Shown: positions 8,349 through 17,208 of the stretch, piece after piece
How the letters are laid out: each line of letters starts with the position of its first letter
Numbering within the stretch: position 1 is the stretch's first letter
From: Candidatus Koribacter versatilis Ellin345
GTDB lineage: Bacteria; Acidobacteriota; Terriglobia; Terriglobales; Acidobacteriaceae
NCBI RefSeq assembly: GCF_000014005.1
Contig: NC_008009.1
Span: forward strand, 2,046,001 to 2,110,000
Length of the DNA: 64,000 nucleotides
Direction of reading: 5' to 3'
Notes under the pieces: generated by a model
Seen by the model: the letters and a program-made list of their open reading frames with translations, nothing else
What the model was told of the DNA's origin: nothing
The model's database searches: none
Program-made: the position numbers and the translations under genes

Positions 8349-9260
8349 ATGAGGACCTTTGCGCGGCAGTCGCGATGGCTCGCTCCTATCCTGGCGCTTT
8401 GTGGATGCGCCGCACTCTCACAACCGAATCAACCCGAACCCAAGCGGCCACGTATCACCGGTTTCGCGCACGTCGCTGTATACGTCACCGACTTGTCGAA
8501 GGCGCAGCATTTCTACGGCGACATCCTCGGATACGAAAAGATCTCGCCCACTCTTTACCGCGTGAACACTACGCAGTCCATCGAACTTGAACAGAGTTCG
8601 AAAGATACCGACGATCGTATCGCGCACATCGCTTTTCTCACCGACTCGGCCGACGGCATGCTTGCCTATCTGCGCGCGAAAGGAATCAAGGTGCCGGACA
8701 AGGCCAACGATGGCCGCAACGGTGCTCGCTGGTTTGCGCTGACCGACCCTGCCGGACAGGCGATCGAGTTCCTTCAAGAAAAACCACAGCCGGCGCCTAA
8801 GACTGCGAAGCCTCCAGCTTCGAAGCAAATTATCCACGTCGGCTTCATCGTGCGGGATCGTGCTGCGGAAGAGCATTTCTATCAGGACATCCTCGGCTTC
8901 CGTCTTTATTGGCATGGTGGCATGGAGCCCAACCGCACCGACTGGGTTGCACTCCAGGTTCCCGACGGCACCGTTTGGATCGAGGAAATGCGTGCCGACG
9001 AACATCCCAGCAAGCAGGATCTCGGCGTCTTGAACCACTTTTCTCTAGGCGTAGAAAAGATGACAACCGTGATCCCGAACCTGAAGGAACACGGATGGGT
9101 TCCAGTGGGCGATGATGGAACCGCCCCGGAGATTGGCAAAGACGGTAAGTGGCAGTTCGATATCTTCGATCCGGACCTGACGCGCGTGGAGTACATGGAA
9201 TTCCGGCCAACTCAGAAGCCCTGCTGCTCCGATTTCACCGGCCCGCATCCGCACGACTAA
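8349..9260 (+). CDS. Double VOC (glyoxalase/dioxygenase-fold) protein, probable lipoprotein
   Basis: A 303-residue protein with a hydrophobic leader ending in LALCGC, a possible but imperfect lipobox, followed by two VOC modules. Module one starts at ITGFAHVAVYVTDLSKAQHF and module two at QIIHVGFIVRDRAAEEHFYQ; each has the HVA/HVG metal-ligand strand and an acidic ligand near its end (AIEFLQE; RVEYMEF). VOC proteins bind a divalent metal and act as glyoxalases, epimerases, dioxygenases or resistance proteins, so the reaction is open. ATG 8349 is preferred over a longer frame from 8259 because the signal sequence starts here. A TAGAAT hexamer at 8332-8337 would give a leader of only a few bases. 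Confidence 0.8.
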   Translation: MRTFARQSRWLAPILALCGCAALSQPNQPEPKRPRITGFAHVAVYVTDLSKAQHFYGDILGYEKISPTLYRVNTTQSIELEQSSKDTDDRIAHIAFLTDSADGMLAYLRAKGIKVPDKANDGRNGARWFALTDPAGQAIEFLQEKPQPAPKTAKPPASKQIIHVGFIVRDRAAEEHFYQDILGFRLYWHGGMEPNRTDWVALQVPDGTVWIEEMRADEHPSKQDLGVLNHFSLGVEKMTTVIPNLKEHGWVPVGDDGTAPEIGKDGKWQFDIFDPDLTRVEYMEFRPTQKPCCSDFTGPHPHD

Positions 9261-9282
9261 CTTGGTTCGAAGGATCTCGCCA

Positions 9283-10140
9283 ATGGTGAACCGCCGCGAC
9301 TTTCTGAAGACAGCTGTCGCCTCTCTGGCTGCTGATGCGTTGCCACTGCGTGCATTGGGCGCCGAAGGGCCGTCGATCGGCTTGCAACTGTATACCGTGC
9401 GGAAGCAGGCGCAATCTGCATTGCCCAGTGTTCTCGCGCGTATCAGACAAATCGGATACGAAGAGGTCGAGACCTATTGGAACCTCTACAAACATCCGGC
9501 CCCGGAGCTGCTCAAAATGATCGGCGACGCTGGCCTGCGCGTGCCAAGCGGTCACTTCGACTACGAGAAGGTCGAGCAGTCGTTCGATTACGCTCACCAA
9601 CTCGGCCTTCAATACATGGTTTGCCCCATGTTGCCAAAGACGATGCAAAATCGCTCGCTCGATGATTTCAAACGGGCTGCTCAGCAATTCAATAAATGGG
9701 GTGAGAAGGCCAAACAAGCTGGGATGCGTTTTGCGTTCCACAACCACAACTACGAGTTCCAGCGTTTTGGTGAACAGACGGGCTACGACGTGCTTCTGTC
9801 GGAAACCGATCCAAAACTCGTGTGGTTCGAGCTTGATTGTTATTGGCTGACTCAGGCAGGCGGGGCACCCGTAGAGATGATCCATCGACTGGGAAGCCGG
9901 GTGAAGTTGCTGCACATCAAGGATCGCCTGCCTGGCGTCGCCACTTCGCAGAAACTCGGAAAGCCTGCCGAACACTTCACAGAAGTTGGCACAGGTACTT
10001 TGGACTTCAAGGCGATCGCCGAAGCGGCGCGGGCGGTCGGTGTCGAGCACTACTTTGTGGAGCAGGACACTATTATCAGGCCGGTGTATGAGAGTCTTCA
10101 AACAAGCTACGAGGGTGCGCGACGGCTACTCTCCGAATAG
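9283..10140 (+). CDS. Sugar phosphate isomerase/epimerase family TIM barrel, Tat-type leader
   Basis: A 285-residue protein with a twin-arginine-like leader (NRRDFLKTAVASLAADALPL) and an AP-endonuclease-2/xylose-isomerase-like TIM barrel. Typical blocks are SIGLQLYTVR (strand 1), IGYEEVETYW, VPSGHFDYEK, FAFHNHNYEF (metal-site His), WFELDCYWL, LLHIKDR and YFVEQDT. The metal ligands of the superfamily (Glu, Asp, His, Glu) appear present. Members isomerise or epimerise sugars such as inosose or hydroxypyruvate; substrate unknown. ATG 9283 with GAAGGA upstream is chosen over a TTG at 9262. It follows the VOC gene by 22 bases and is probably in the same transcript. Confidence 0.82.
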   Translation: MVNRRDFLKTAVASLAADALPLRALGAEGPSIGLQLYTVRKQAQSALPSVLARIRQIGYEEVETYWNLYKHPAPELLKMIGDAGLRVPSGHFDYEKVEQSFDYAHQLGLQYMVCPMLPKTMQNRSLDDFKRAAQQFNKWGEKAKQAGMRFAFHNHNYEFQRFGEQTGYDVLLSETDPKLVWFELDCYWLTQAGGAPVEMIHRLGSRVKLLHIKDRLPGVATSQKLGKPAEHFTEVGTGTLDFKAIAEAARAVGVEHYFVEQDTIIRPVYESLQTSYEGARRLLSE

Positions 10141-10141
10141 C

Positions 10142-10171
10142 AAAAAAAAAGGCTCGGCGGAGAGCCGAGCC
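10142..10171 (-). terminator. Strong intrinsic terminator (minus strand)
   Basis: Perfect 8-bp stem GGCTCGGC/GCCGAGCC with a 5-base loop, followed on the minus strand by nine T. On the plus strand the A-run precedes the hairpin and no T-run follows, so it is oriented for minus-strand transcription although both flanking genes are on the plus strand. Confidence 0.75.
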
Positions 10172-10290
10172 GTCCGAAAAACCGGCGGGAGACCGGTCTC
10201 GGTGGTCGAGTGTCGTCACACAAAAAACCCGTGCGGGGTAATTGTGCCCCAAGAAAATTGTTTGACACATATGACGGCAATCGGAAGACA
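10142..10290 (-). ncRNA. Candidate small RNA with stacked intrinsic terminators, minus strand
   Basis: Read on the minus strand, the gap between two plus-strand genes holds three hairpin-plus-U-tract signals. The last is GGCTCGGC/GCCGAGCC (10164-10171 with 10151-10158) followed by nine T (10150-10142), a textbook intrinsic terminator. Before it lie ACCGG/CCGGT followed by TTTT, and GGGG/CCCC followed by a GGGTTTTTT run near 10212-10245. No minus-strand gene ends here, so the terminators most simply serve an independent short transcript. TTGACT near 10293 could be a -35 but the -10 is weak, so the 5' end given is approximate. Hairpins stabilising the 3' end of the upstream plus-strand mRNA are the alternative. 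Confidence 0.4.
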
Positions 10291-10357
10291 AAGTCAATAG
10301 GAAAATGTTTAGAGAACCGGTTTTTTAGAGGGTTTCACGAAGGAAGGGCAATTTTAA

Positions 10358-11248
10358 ATGCGTTTGCTGGTTTTCGATGTCGGAGGAAGCCATATCGCCG
10401 GGGCCTTAGCGGATACCGAGAGCATGTCAATGCTCCCAAGGCAGAGTGTCGCTGTGGATAGCCACGGTTCCGCGGACATCTTTTACGTTGCGGTCGAGCA
10501 ACTTGTGAGCGAACTCTTGGCCGCTGCGGCCTTAAATATTTCGGCAATCGATGGCATGAGTTTCGGCTTTCCCGGGCCCTTCGATTACGCCGCCGGTGTT
10601 AGTCATCTTAAACATAAGTATGAAGCGCTGAATGGTCGTAACCTTCGTGTTGAACTCTCGGCACGATTCGAAATGCCCGGTCATCGCATTCAATTCGTAA
10701 ACGACGCAGATGCATTCCTTTTGGGAGAATTGACGCAAATATCGATTTCCGATATTTCTCGCTCTATCGGGATCACGCTCGGGACCGGAGTCGGATCTGC
10801 CTTTGCGATTGGCTATGCCGTTCTGCATGAGGGCGAAGGGGTGCCGCCCGGAGGAGAAATCTGGAACCTGCCGAGGGACGGCGGAATTCTCGAGGACTCC
10901 ATTTCCACGCGCGCCATTGTGGGTTCCTACGAGTCGAAAGCCGGTAAGCGACTGACCGTTAGACATATCGCCGAAAGATGTCCCGGGGATGCCGCCGCCG
11001 TGCAGACTTTTAAGAAATTCGGCTCTACCCTCGGAGAGTCATTGCGGGCCATTGCCGAGCCATTTCACGCTGATCGCATCATCTTCGGCGGGGCGATCTC
11101 ACGTAGCGCGGATCTCTTCCTGCCCACCGCTTCTGAGATTCTTGGCGCAAAGATCGAACTTAGCGTCTCAACTCTTTTTGAGGACGCCGCGCTCTACGGC
11201 GCCGCCGCGCACTGGAAACGCGCAGCCGTCCGAAATTTGACTTCATAG
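10358..11248 (+). CDS. ROK-family sugar kinase or regulator-like protein
   Basis: A 296-residue protein of the ROK group in the actin-like ATPase fold. The phosphate-1 motif is LLVFDVGGSHIAGALAD, the phosphate-2 region is ITLGTGVGSAFAIG, and PPGGEIWNLP and RIIFGGAISRSADLF correspond to the sugar-contact and adenosine regions. It has no N-terminal HTH, so a kinase is more likely than a NagC/Mlc-type repressor. The usual ROK zinc motif (CxCGxxGCxE) is absent; the corresponding segment is GILEDSISTRAIVG. An AAGGAAGGG box precedes the ATG. It lies upstream of the acetylesterase gene and presumably phosphorylates a released hexose. Confidence 0.78.
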   Translation: MRLLVFDVGGSHIAGALADTESMSMLPRQSVAVDSHGSADIFYVAVEQLVSELLAAAALNISAIDGMSFGFPGPFDYAAGVSHLKHKYEALNGRNLRVELSARFEMPGHRIQFVNDADAFLLGELTQISISDISRSIGITLGTGVGSAFAIGYAVLHEGEGVPPGGEIWNLPRDGGILEDSISTRAIVGSYESKAGKRLTVRHIAERCPGDAAAVQTFKKFGSTLGESLRAIAEPFHADRIIFGGAISRSADLFLPTASEILGAKIELSVSTLFEDAALYGAAAHWKRAAVRNLTS

Positions 11249-11263
11249 CCCGGAGCTCAATTC

Positions 11264-12775
11264 ATGCGCTTTTCGTTGAAACTTATCGCCATTGTCCTAT
11301 GCCTTGCCTCGTGCGTCTTCGCAGAGGTCTCGCTACCAGCCGTACTCTCCGACGGTGCAGTTTTACAGCGCGGGATGCCTATCCATTTCTTCGGAAGAGC
11401 GGCACCGGGCGAGGCGATCACCATCTCGTTGAACAAGCAATCGAAGAGCACGACGGCGGACTACGTCGGCCGCTGGCACCTCTATCTCGCGCCGGAAGCC
11501 GCCGGCGGCCCATATGACGCTACGGTGAAGGGAAGCAACACGATCACCGTGCACGACGTTCTGATCGGCGATGTTTGGGTCGCATCCGGACAGTCCAACA
11601 TGGAGTATCCGATGGAAGGCTGGGGAGGAACTCCAAAGCAGAATCTCGATGAGTTTCCCAAAGCCAACTTTCCGACGTTGCGCTTCTTCCAGACGCAACA
11701 TGCTTACTCCGATCACCCGTTGATGGACATCCCGAAGCCTGCCAAGTGGGTCGCGTGCACTCCGGAAACCGCGAAGAAGTTCTCGGCGGTCGCGTATTAC
11801 TTCGCCAAGAACCTCATAGAGAAGGAAAAGGTGCCCGTCGGCATCATGGAAGCTGATTGGGGTGGCAGCGTCGCCGAAGCTTGGACGAGTCTGGACGGTC
11901 TATCAAGCAAAGCCGGTCTGATGCCGATCTTCGCGAATCGCGCCACGATGATGGACAAATACGTGGATGAGGCCGAGATCATCGGCCCGCAAGAACAGCG
12001 CTTAAAAGATGAGGCTAAGGCAAAAGGCCAGCCCGAACCGTCGTTCCCGTGGCATCCGGATCCGCATAGCTGGGCTCCATCTGAGCTCTACAATGCAATG
12101 ATCTCGCCGCTCACGCCCTACCCCATCCGCGGAGTCATCTGGTATCAGGGTGAGAGCAACTCCGCCTACGATCGCGCCCCGCATTATGCGGAACTGTTCC
12201 AGACTATGATTCGCGACTGGCGCAATCATTGGGGGGTCGGGGACTTCCCATTCCTCTTCGTGCAGATCTCCGCGTACAAATCTAGCGAAGCAGAGCACTG
12301 GGGATCGCTACGGCAGACACAATTGGAGAGTCTGGCACTGCGCAACACGGGCATGGCCGTGACGATCGATGTTGGGAATCCCGACGATGTGCACCCAACG
12401 GACAAGGTGACCGTCGGGTCGCGTCTTGCGCTTGCCGCTCGTGCCCTCAGTTACGGCGAGAAGATCGAGTACTCCGGCCCTCTCCCGCGCCAGGTCACGC
12501 GCGAAGAAAAAGCCCTCCGCATCTCATTCGATCACGCGGAGAGCTTGCAGGCAGGGAAGAATGGCTGGTGTGGATTCGAGGTTGCAGGAACCGACGGCAA
12601 GTTCTCGCCGGCTACCGCGAAGATCGAAGCTACGCAGATTGTTGTCTCGAGCCCGGCAGTCAGTGAGCCAGTTTCCGTGCGCTATGACTGGACGAATGCG
12701 CCTGATTGCTTCTTCTACAACCAGATGGGTTTGCCCGCTTCTTCCTTCGAAGCAAGTTTGCCACTGTTTCACTGA
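11264..12775 (+). CDS. Sialate O-acetylesterase-like SGNH/SASA carbohydrate esterase, secreted
   Basis: A 503-residue protein with a signal peptide (LKLIAIVLCLASCVFA) and the SASA (DUF303) architecture. Catalytic blocks are VWVASGQSNMEYPMEG (nucleophile Ser in GQSN), IRGVIWYQGESNS and VGNPDDVHPTDK (Asp/His of the triad). The family removes O-acetyl groups from sialic acids or from acetylated xylan and related plant glycans; in a soil acidobacterium the latter is more likely (inference). The start lies 15 bases after the ROK gene. Its stop abuts, with no gap, the stop of the convergent TolC-type gene. Confidence 0.87.
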   Translation: MRFSLKLIAIVLCLASCVFAEVSLPAVLSDGAVLQRGMPIHFFGRAAPGEAITISLNKQSKSTTADYVGRWHLYLAPEAAGGPYDATVKGSNTITVHDVLIGDVWVASGQSNMEYPMEGWGGTPKQNLDEFPKANFPTLRFFQTQHAYSDHPLMDIPKPAKWVACTPETAKKFSAVAYYFAKNLIEKEKVPVGIMEADWGGSVAEAWTSLDGLSSKAGLMPIFANRATMMDKYVDEAEIIGPQEQRLKDEAKAKGQPEPSFPWHPDPHSWAPSELYNAMISPLTPYPIRGVIWYQGESNSAYDRAPHYAELFQTMIRDWRNHWGVGDFPFLFVQISAYKSSEAEHWGSLRQTQLESLALRNTGMAVTIDVGNPDDVHPTDKVTVGSRLALAARALSYGEKIEYSGPLPRQVTREEKALRISFDHAESLQAGKNGWCGFEVAGTDGKFSPATAKIEATQIVVSSPAVSEPVSVRYDWTNAPDCFFYNQMGLPASSFEASLPLFH

Positions 12776-14077
12776 TTATTTGCCGGTCTGGTACCGCAAT
12801 GCCGCGAGCGTGCTCTCGTATTCATACTGCGCGTCGGCATTTCCAATGGCAGCCTGGGTCTGCGCCAGTTGAGCCTGGCTCAACTCCACGATCGAGCTCA
12901 GTCCGAGCTTGTAGCGAGTCTGCGCGAGGTCTAAGGCAAGGTTTGCCTGCTGCACCAACTGTTGCGCCACCGCCATGCGCTGGTACGAGGTCGTTGACTG
13001 CAACCACGTGGTCTGGACATCCCTCGCGATGCGATCACGCAAGTCGCGGACTTGCTCCTGCGCGGCTTTGGCTTCGAAATCGGCTTGCTTCGCGCGCGCC
13101 GAGTAGAGAAATCCGTTGAATACCGGCAGGCTCAGGTTTACCCCAGCTGCTCCATACCACGGCGTGAGTTGATCGGCGCGGACAGGAGTATCGCCGAATG
13201 CCGCCAGCGCGGAGATGGTAGGGCGATTCAAATCATGTTCCGCACGGCGGAAACGCTCCGCTGCCTGATAACGATCGTTAAGAGCGATCAAATCCGGTCG
13301 GGACTGAAAGGCCGCGGCAGTGAGATCTTCCGCGTTCGTCGCCGGTGCGGGCGGGGTTGCAAGTTCGTCAACCAGCAGATACGGCTGTTGCTTCTCAAAG
13401 CCCAGCAGATTGTTGAGGTTGGCAAAAGAAGCTGCTTGCCGATTTTCGGCGTCGAGCAGCAGAAGCTTTGCCTGCGCCAAATTAACGTTTGCAAAACTGA
13501 GGTCAAGTTGCGATTTGAGTTTCGCGTTCGTGAGCGCCTGGATCTGGTCCGCCGTTGCCTGGCGTGCCGACACCGTTTCTTTGGCTACGTCGAGCGTGGA
13601 CTGGGCATCGAGCGCGTTGTAGAACGCGCGATCCACTGCGAAAGTTATGTCGGCGGTCGTTGCCTGTTGGGAGGCGACCTCCGCCTCCTCGCGATATTTC
13701 GCGCTCGCGACGAGGTTGTGCATACGTCCGAAGTCGTAAATCAACTGGCTTAGGTTTACACCCGCCGCTGCACGCTCGTAGATGACTGGATTGTTCAACC
13801 CGCCTGCGGTAATCCGGCTGCCCTCATGCGAATCAACGGCCGTCACGTTGAGGGTTGCCGTCGGCATCGCGTTCGACCGTACCTCTCGTGTGACCTGGCG
13901 TTGCGCCAGTGCGAGCAATTTCGCAATTGAGATTTGCGGATTGTTCTTCAGCGCCATTTGTTCCGCATCCGCAACCGTTAATTTTATCGACGAGGGTGCG
14001 GTGGAATTCGTCTGACCTGTTTGTCCGAACGAAAGAGAACCAAGTAGTAGTAGGGACGAGAGGGCTTTCATTCTCAT
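12776..14077 (-). CDS. TolC-family outer membrane efflux protein
   Basis: A 433-residue protein with a signal peptide (MKALSSLLLLGSLSFGQT) and two outer-membrane efflux repeats: long amphipathic helices, e.g. LTVADAEQMALKNNPQISIA, and the conserved YDFGR and FNGF turns near the membrane-barrel strands. It should form a trimeric channel-tunnel receiving substrate from the RND pump encoded just upstream. ATG 14077 overlaps the pump stop by four bases (ATGA) and is preferred to an upstream in-frame start at 14116. It is the last gene of the adaptor-pump-channel operon. Confidence 0.9.
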   Translation of the reverse strand: MRMKALSSLLLLGSLSFGQTGQTNSTAPSSIKLTVADAEQMALKNNPQISIAKLLALAQRQVTREVRSNAMPTATLNVTAVDSHEGSRITAGGLNNPVIYERAAAGVNLSQLIYDFGRMHNLVASAKYREEAEVASQQATTADITFAVDRAFYNALDAQSTLDVAKETVSARQATADQIQALTNAKLKSQLDLSFANVNLAQAKLLLLDAENRQAASFANLNNLLGFEKQQPYLLVDELATPPAPATNAEDLTAAAFQSRPDLIALNDRYQAAERFRRAEHDLNRPTISALAAFGDTPVRADQLTPWYGAAGVNLSLPVFNGFLYSARAKQADFEAKAAQEQVRDLRDRIARDVQTTWLQSTTSYQRMAVAQQLVQQANLALDLAQTRYKLGLSSIVELSQAQLAQTQAAIGNADAQYEYESTLAALRYQTGK

Positions 14078-17000
14078 GCCTGCACCACCGGCCTTTCTTC
14101 GCGACGATGCAACCACAGGTACGCTGCGGGTACGAGAAACACCGTCACGATCACCGACAGCGTCAATCCGCCAATGATCGCGCGGGCCAGCGGTGCATAT
14201 TGCTCACTTCCTGCCTCCAGCGCCAATGCCATGGGGATCATGCCGAGGATCGTCGCTAGAGACGTCATCAGCACCGGACGCAGCCGCATTCGGCAAGCCG
14301 TCGCGACCGCTTCGGCAATTGGCATTCCCGTCTTCCGCAGTTCGCGCGCCACGTCGACGATCAGAATGCTGTTCGACACCACGATGCCAGTCATCATGAT
14401 TACGCCCATCAAAGACATGACATTCAAAGTAGTGCGTGTAGCCCACAAGAACAGCAGCACTCCCGTTATTCCCGGCGGGATCGCCAGCAGAATGATGAAC
14501 GGATCGAGGAACGATGCAAACTGGGCCATCAGGATGAGGTACACCAGCACGATAGAAAGAATCAGTCCAAGGCCGAAACTCTTGAACGACTGGTTCATGC
14601 CTTCGACCGAGCCGCGCATCGTCACCCGCACCCCCTCCGGCGCCTTCGTTTCCGCAATGATCTTGTTTACTCGGGTTGCAAGCGAGCCGAGGTCCTGTCC
14701 CGACGGCGCCACGTAGATGTCGATCACCCGTCGCAGTTGGTAGTGGTCCACCTCCGTCGGCGAATCCACCACTTTCACGTCCGTTACCGCACCGAGTTGC
14801 GTGGTCTCTTCCCCATGGTCTGAACGCAGCGGGATCTGTTTCAGATCGTTCAACGACTTCACTTGCGAATCCGGATACTGCACGGTGAGCATGTAATCGT
14901 TGCCCGATCTTGGATCTACCCAGAAACTTGGGGCGATCATCTGGTTCGAAGTGAGCGCGGTGATCACGTTATCCACGACCTCGCGCGAATTCAATCCGAG
15001 GCGCGACGCCATCTCGCGGTTCACATTGAGCTTCAATGCGGGATAGTCGAGGTCCTGCGGTATGAGCACATCACTCACTCCACGCTCCTTCGCAATCTTC
15101 CCCTGAAGTTCCTGTGCGACGTTGTACGCATCATGCAAATGATTACTGCTGACCTGGATATCAATCGGCGCCGGTAAGCCGAGATTGATTACGGCATCCA
15201 CCAGTCCGCCCGATTGTAAGTACGTCGAAAGCTCCGGCAAATCGTCTGCCAATTTGTGCCGCACCCGGCGCATATATTCGTAGCTTCCGACCTTGTGGCC
15301 TTCTTTCAAACTCACCTGGATCGTCGCCGTATGCTGGCCCGAGTTGCTCGTGTACATCGATGAAAATCCCGGCGTCACGCCGATGTTCGAAACGACCATC
15401 CCGAGGTCATCGTTCGGGACAATCTCGCGAATGTCCTTTTCGACGCGCTGCGCATACGCGTCCGTCAGTTCAAGCCTAGTTCCCGTAGGCGCCTTCAGGT
15501 TCAAAACGAACTGCCCAGGATCTGTGCGCGGAAAGAACGAGACGCCAAGAAGAGGGTAGATGGCCAGGCTGAACGCACAGACACCGAGAATGCTGATCGT
15601 CGTCGCAATCGGCCGCAGCAACGTCTTGCCCACCGCAATGTCGTAACGCATGAGCATACGGTTGTAGGCGTGGTTGAACTTGCCTACGAAGCGGCTGAAC
15701 CAGTTCGCGTGAGCTCCGACGTGCCCTGCTTCGTTGTGCGCGTTCTTGATGAACTGTGCGCAGAACAACGGTACGACCGTCATTGCCACCATGTACGACG
15801 CAAAGAGCGAGAACACCACCGCCGCCGCCAATGCTGTGAACAAGAACCGGCTCACGCCGTAAAGGAACACGACCGGGAAGAACACAATCGTTGTTGTAAA
15901 CGTCGCGGCCAGTACCGGCAACGCTACTTCGCGTCCACCGCGTTCCGCTGCGATCTCCGCTGGCTCTCCGTTCTCAAGGTGCCGGAAGATGTTCTCCAGC
16001 ACCACGACCGAATTATCAATCAAGCGCGAGAACGCCAAAGCCAGTCCGCCGAGCACCATCGTGTTGATGGTTCCGCCACTCGCGTTAATCGCGAGGAACG
16101 CAGCAAGAGCTGACAGCGGGATCGACAACATGACGGCAACTGTCCCGCGTACGCTACCGAGAAAAATGAGAATCATCAACGCGGTCAACACCAGGCCAAT
16201 GCCACCTTCGTTGATCAGGTTCCGAATCGCCGTCTTCACGTACACCGACTGGTCGAACACCACTTTCGCGGTCAAACTCTTCGGTACGTCTACCAGGTCT
16301 TTCAGCGATTTCTCAACGCCATCCACAATCGCGATCGTGTTGCTGTCGCCGCCTTGTTTCAGCACCGGCAAGTACACGGACTTTTGTCCGTCGACGCGCA
16401 CCATGCTCGTTTGGATCTGCGCTGCGTCTTGCGCGTGCCCAACATCTCCCACCAGTAGCGAAGCGTTGCCTACAGTTTTCAGCGGAAGGCGATTGATCTC
16501 CTCGATGTCCGGAAGTTGACTGTTGGTGTACAGGTTGAAGTCTTTCGGCCCAATACGAACATCGCCTGCGGGCAGGATCATGTTCGAATTGTTGACAGTC
16601 CGAACCACGTCCATCACGCTCAGTTGCGCCGCCTGCAATTTCACCGGATCCACATACACCTGGATCTGCCGGTACTTTCCACCGAAAGGCTGCGGAACCG
16701 AAGCGCCAGGCACGTTCGCCACCTGGTTGCGTACGTTGTACTGGCCAATATCGCGCAGTTGCGTCTCGTTAAGTCCCGCGCCCTTCAGTGTGATCAGGCA
16801 GACCGGCAAGCTCGAGGCGTCGAACTTCAAGATCACCGGCGGCAGGGTTCCCGGCGGAAGTTTGCGCAAATCTGCCATGGCAAGATTCGAAATCGTGCTG
16901 ACGGCCGCGTTTGGATCCGTGCCCGGTTGGAAATAGACCTTGATGAGACTTACACCCGGCAACGATCGCGATTCCATGTGATCAATCCCGCTGCCCAAGG

Positions 17001-17208
17001 TGAAGAAGCGCTCGAAGCGTCCGGTGATGTCGGTTTCAATTTGCTCCGGAGGCATTCCGGAATAAAACGTCGCAACCACCACCACGGGGATCTTGATCTC
17101 AGGAAAGAGATCGACCGGCATGCGTGCCGTCATCGTAGTTCCCACCACAAGAATGACCAGGCAGAGCATAATGATGAAAAACGGATACTTGATAGCGAAT
17201 CGCGACAT
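14074..17208 (-). CDS. RND efflux pump inner-membrane transporter (AcrB/HAE1-like)
   Basis: A 1044-residue, full-length RND permease: TM1 at the N-terminus (FFIIMLCLVILVVGTTMTAR), large periplasmic loops after TM1 and TM7, and TM2-6 and TM8-12 clusters. It pairs with the adaptor (upstream, 1-base TAATG overlap) and TolC protein (downstream, 4-base overlap). In TM4 the pair that is Asp407-Asp408 in AcrB appears as Asp398-Asn399 (FSRLIDNSVVVLENIFRHLE), so one proton-relay acid is replaced by Asn. Substrate is unknown; drugs, lipids or secondary metabolites are all possible, and the metal-exporter CzcA signature is not evident. Confidence 0.93.
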   Translation of the reverse strand: MSRFAIKYPFFIIMLCLVILVVGTTMTARMPVDLFPEIKIPVVVVATFYSGMPPEQIETDITGRFERFFTLGSGIDHMESRSLPGVSLIKVYFQPGTDPNAAVSTISNLAMADLRKLPPGTLPPVILKFDASSLPVCLITLKGAGLNETQLRDIGQYNVRNQVANVPGASVPQPFGGKYRQIQVYVDPVKLQAAQLSVMDVVRTVNNSNMILPAGDVRIGPKDFNLYTNSQLPDIEEINRLPLKTVGNASLLVGDVGHAQDAAQIQTSMVRVDGQKSVYLPVLKQGGDSNTIAIVDGVEKSLKDLVDVPKSLTAKVVFDQSVYVKTAIRNLINEGGIGLVLTALMILIFLGSVRGTVAVMLSIPLSALAAFLAINASGGTINTMVLGGLALAFSRLIDNSVVVLENIFRHLENGEPAEIAAERGGREVALPVLAATFTTTIVFFPVVFLYGVSRFLFTALAAAVVFSLFASYMVAMTVVPLFCAQFIKNAHNEAGHVGAHANWFSRFVGKFNHAYNRMLMRYDIAVGKTLLRPIATTISILGVCAFSLAIYPLLGVSFFPRTDPGQFVLNLKAPTGTRLELTDAYAQRVEKDIREIVPNDDLGMVVSNIGVTPGFSSMYTSNSGQHTATIQVSLKEGHKVGSYEYMRRVRHKLADDLPELSTYLQSGGLVDAVINLGLPAPIDIQVSSNHLHDAYNVAQELQGKIAKERGVSDVLIPQDLDYPALKLNVNREMASRLGLNSREVVDNVITALTSNQMIAPSFWVDPRSGNDYMLTVQYPDSQVKSLNDLKQIPLRSDHGEETTQLGAVTDVKVVDSPTEVDHYQLRRVIDIYVAPSGQDLGSLATRVNKIIAETKAPEGVRVTMRGSVEGMNQSFKSFGLGLILSIVLVYLILMAQFASFLDPFIILLAIPPGITGVLLFLWATRTTLNVMSLMGVIMMTGIVVSNSILIVDVARELRKTGMPIAEAVATACRMRLRPVLMTSLATILGMIPMALALEAGSEQYAPLARAIIGGLTLSVIVTVFLVPAAYLWLHRREERPVVQA

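Noticed and set aside
10262-10290. Plus-strand promoter for the ROK gene from TTGACA at 10262-10267
   Set aside because: No acceptable -10 lies 16-19 bases downstream. The site remains possible but was not listed.
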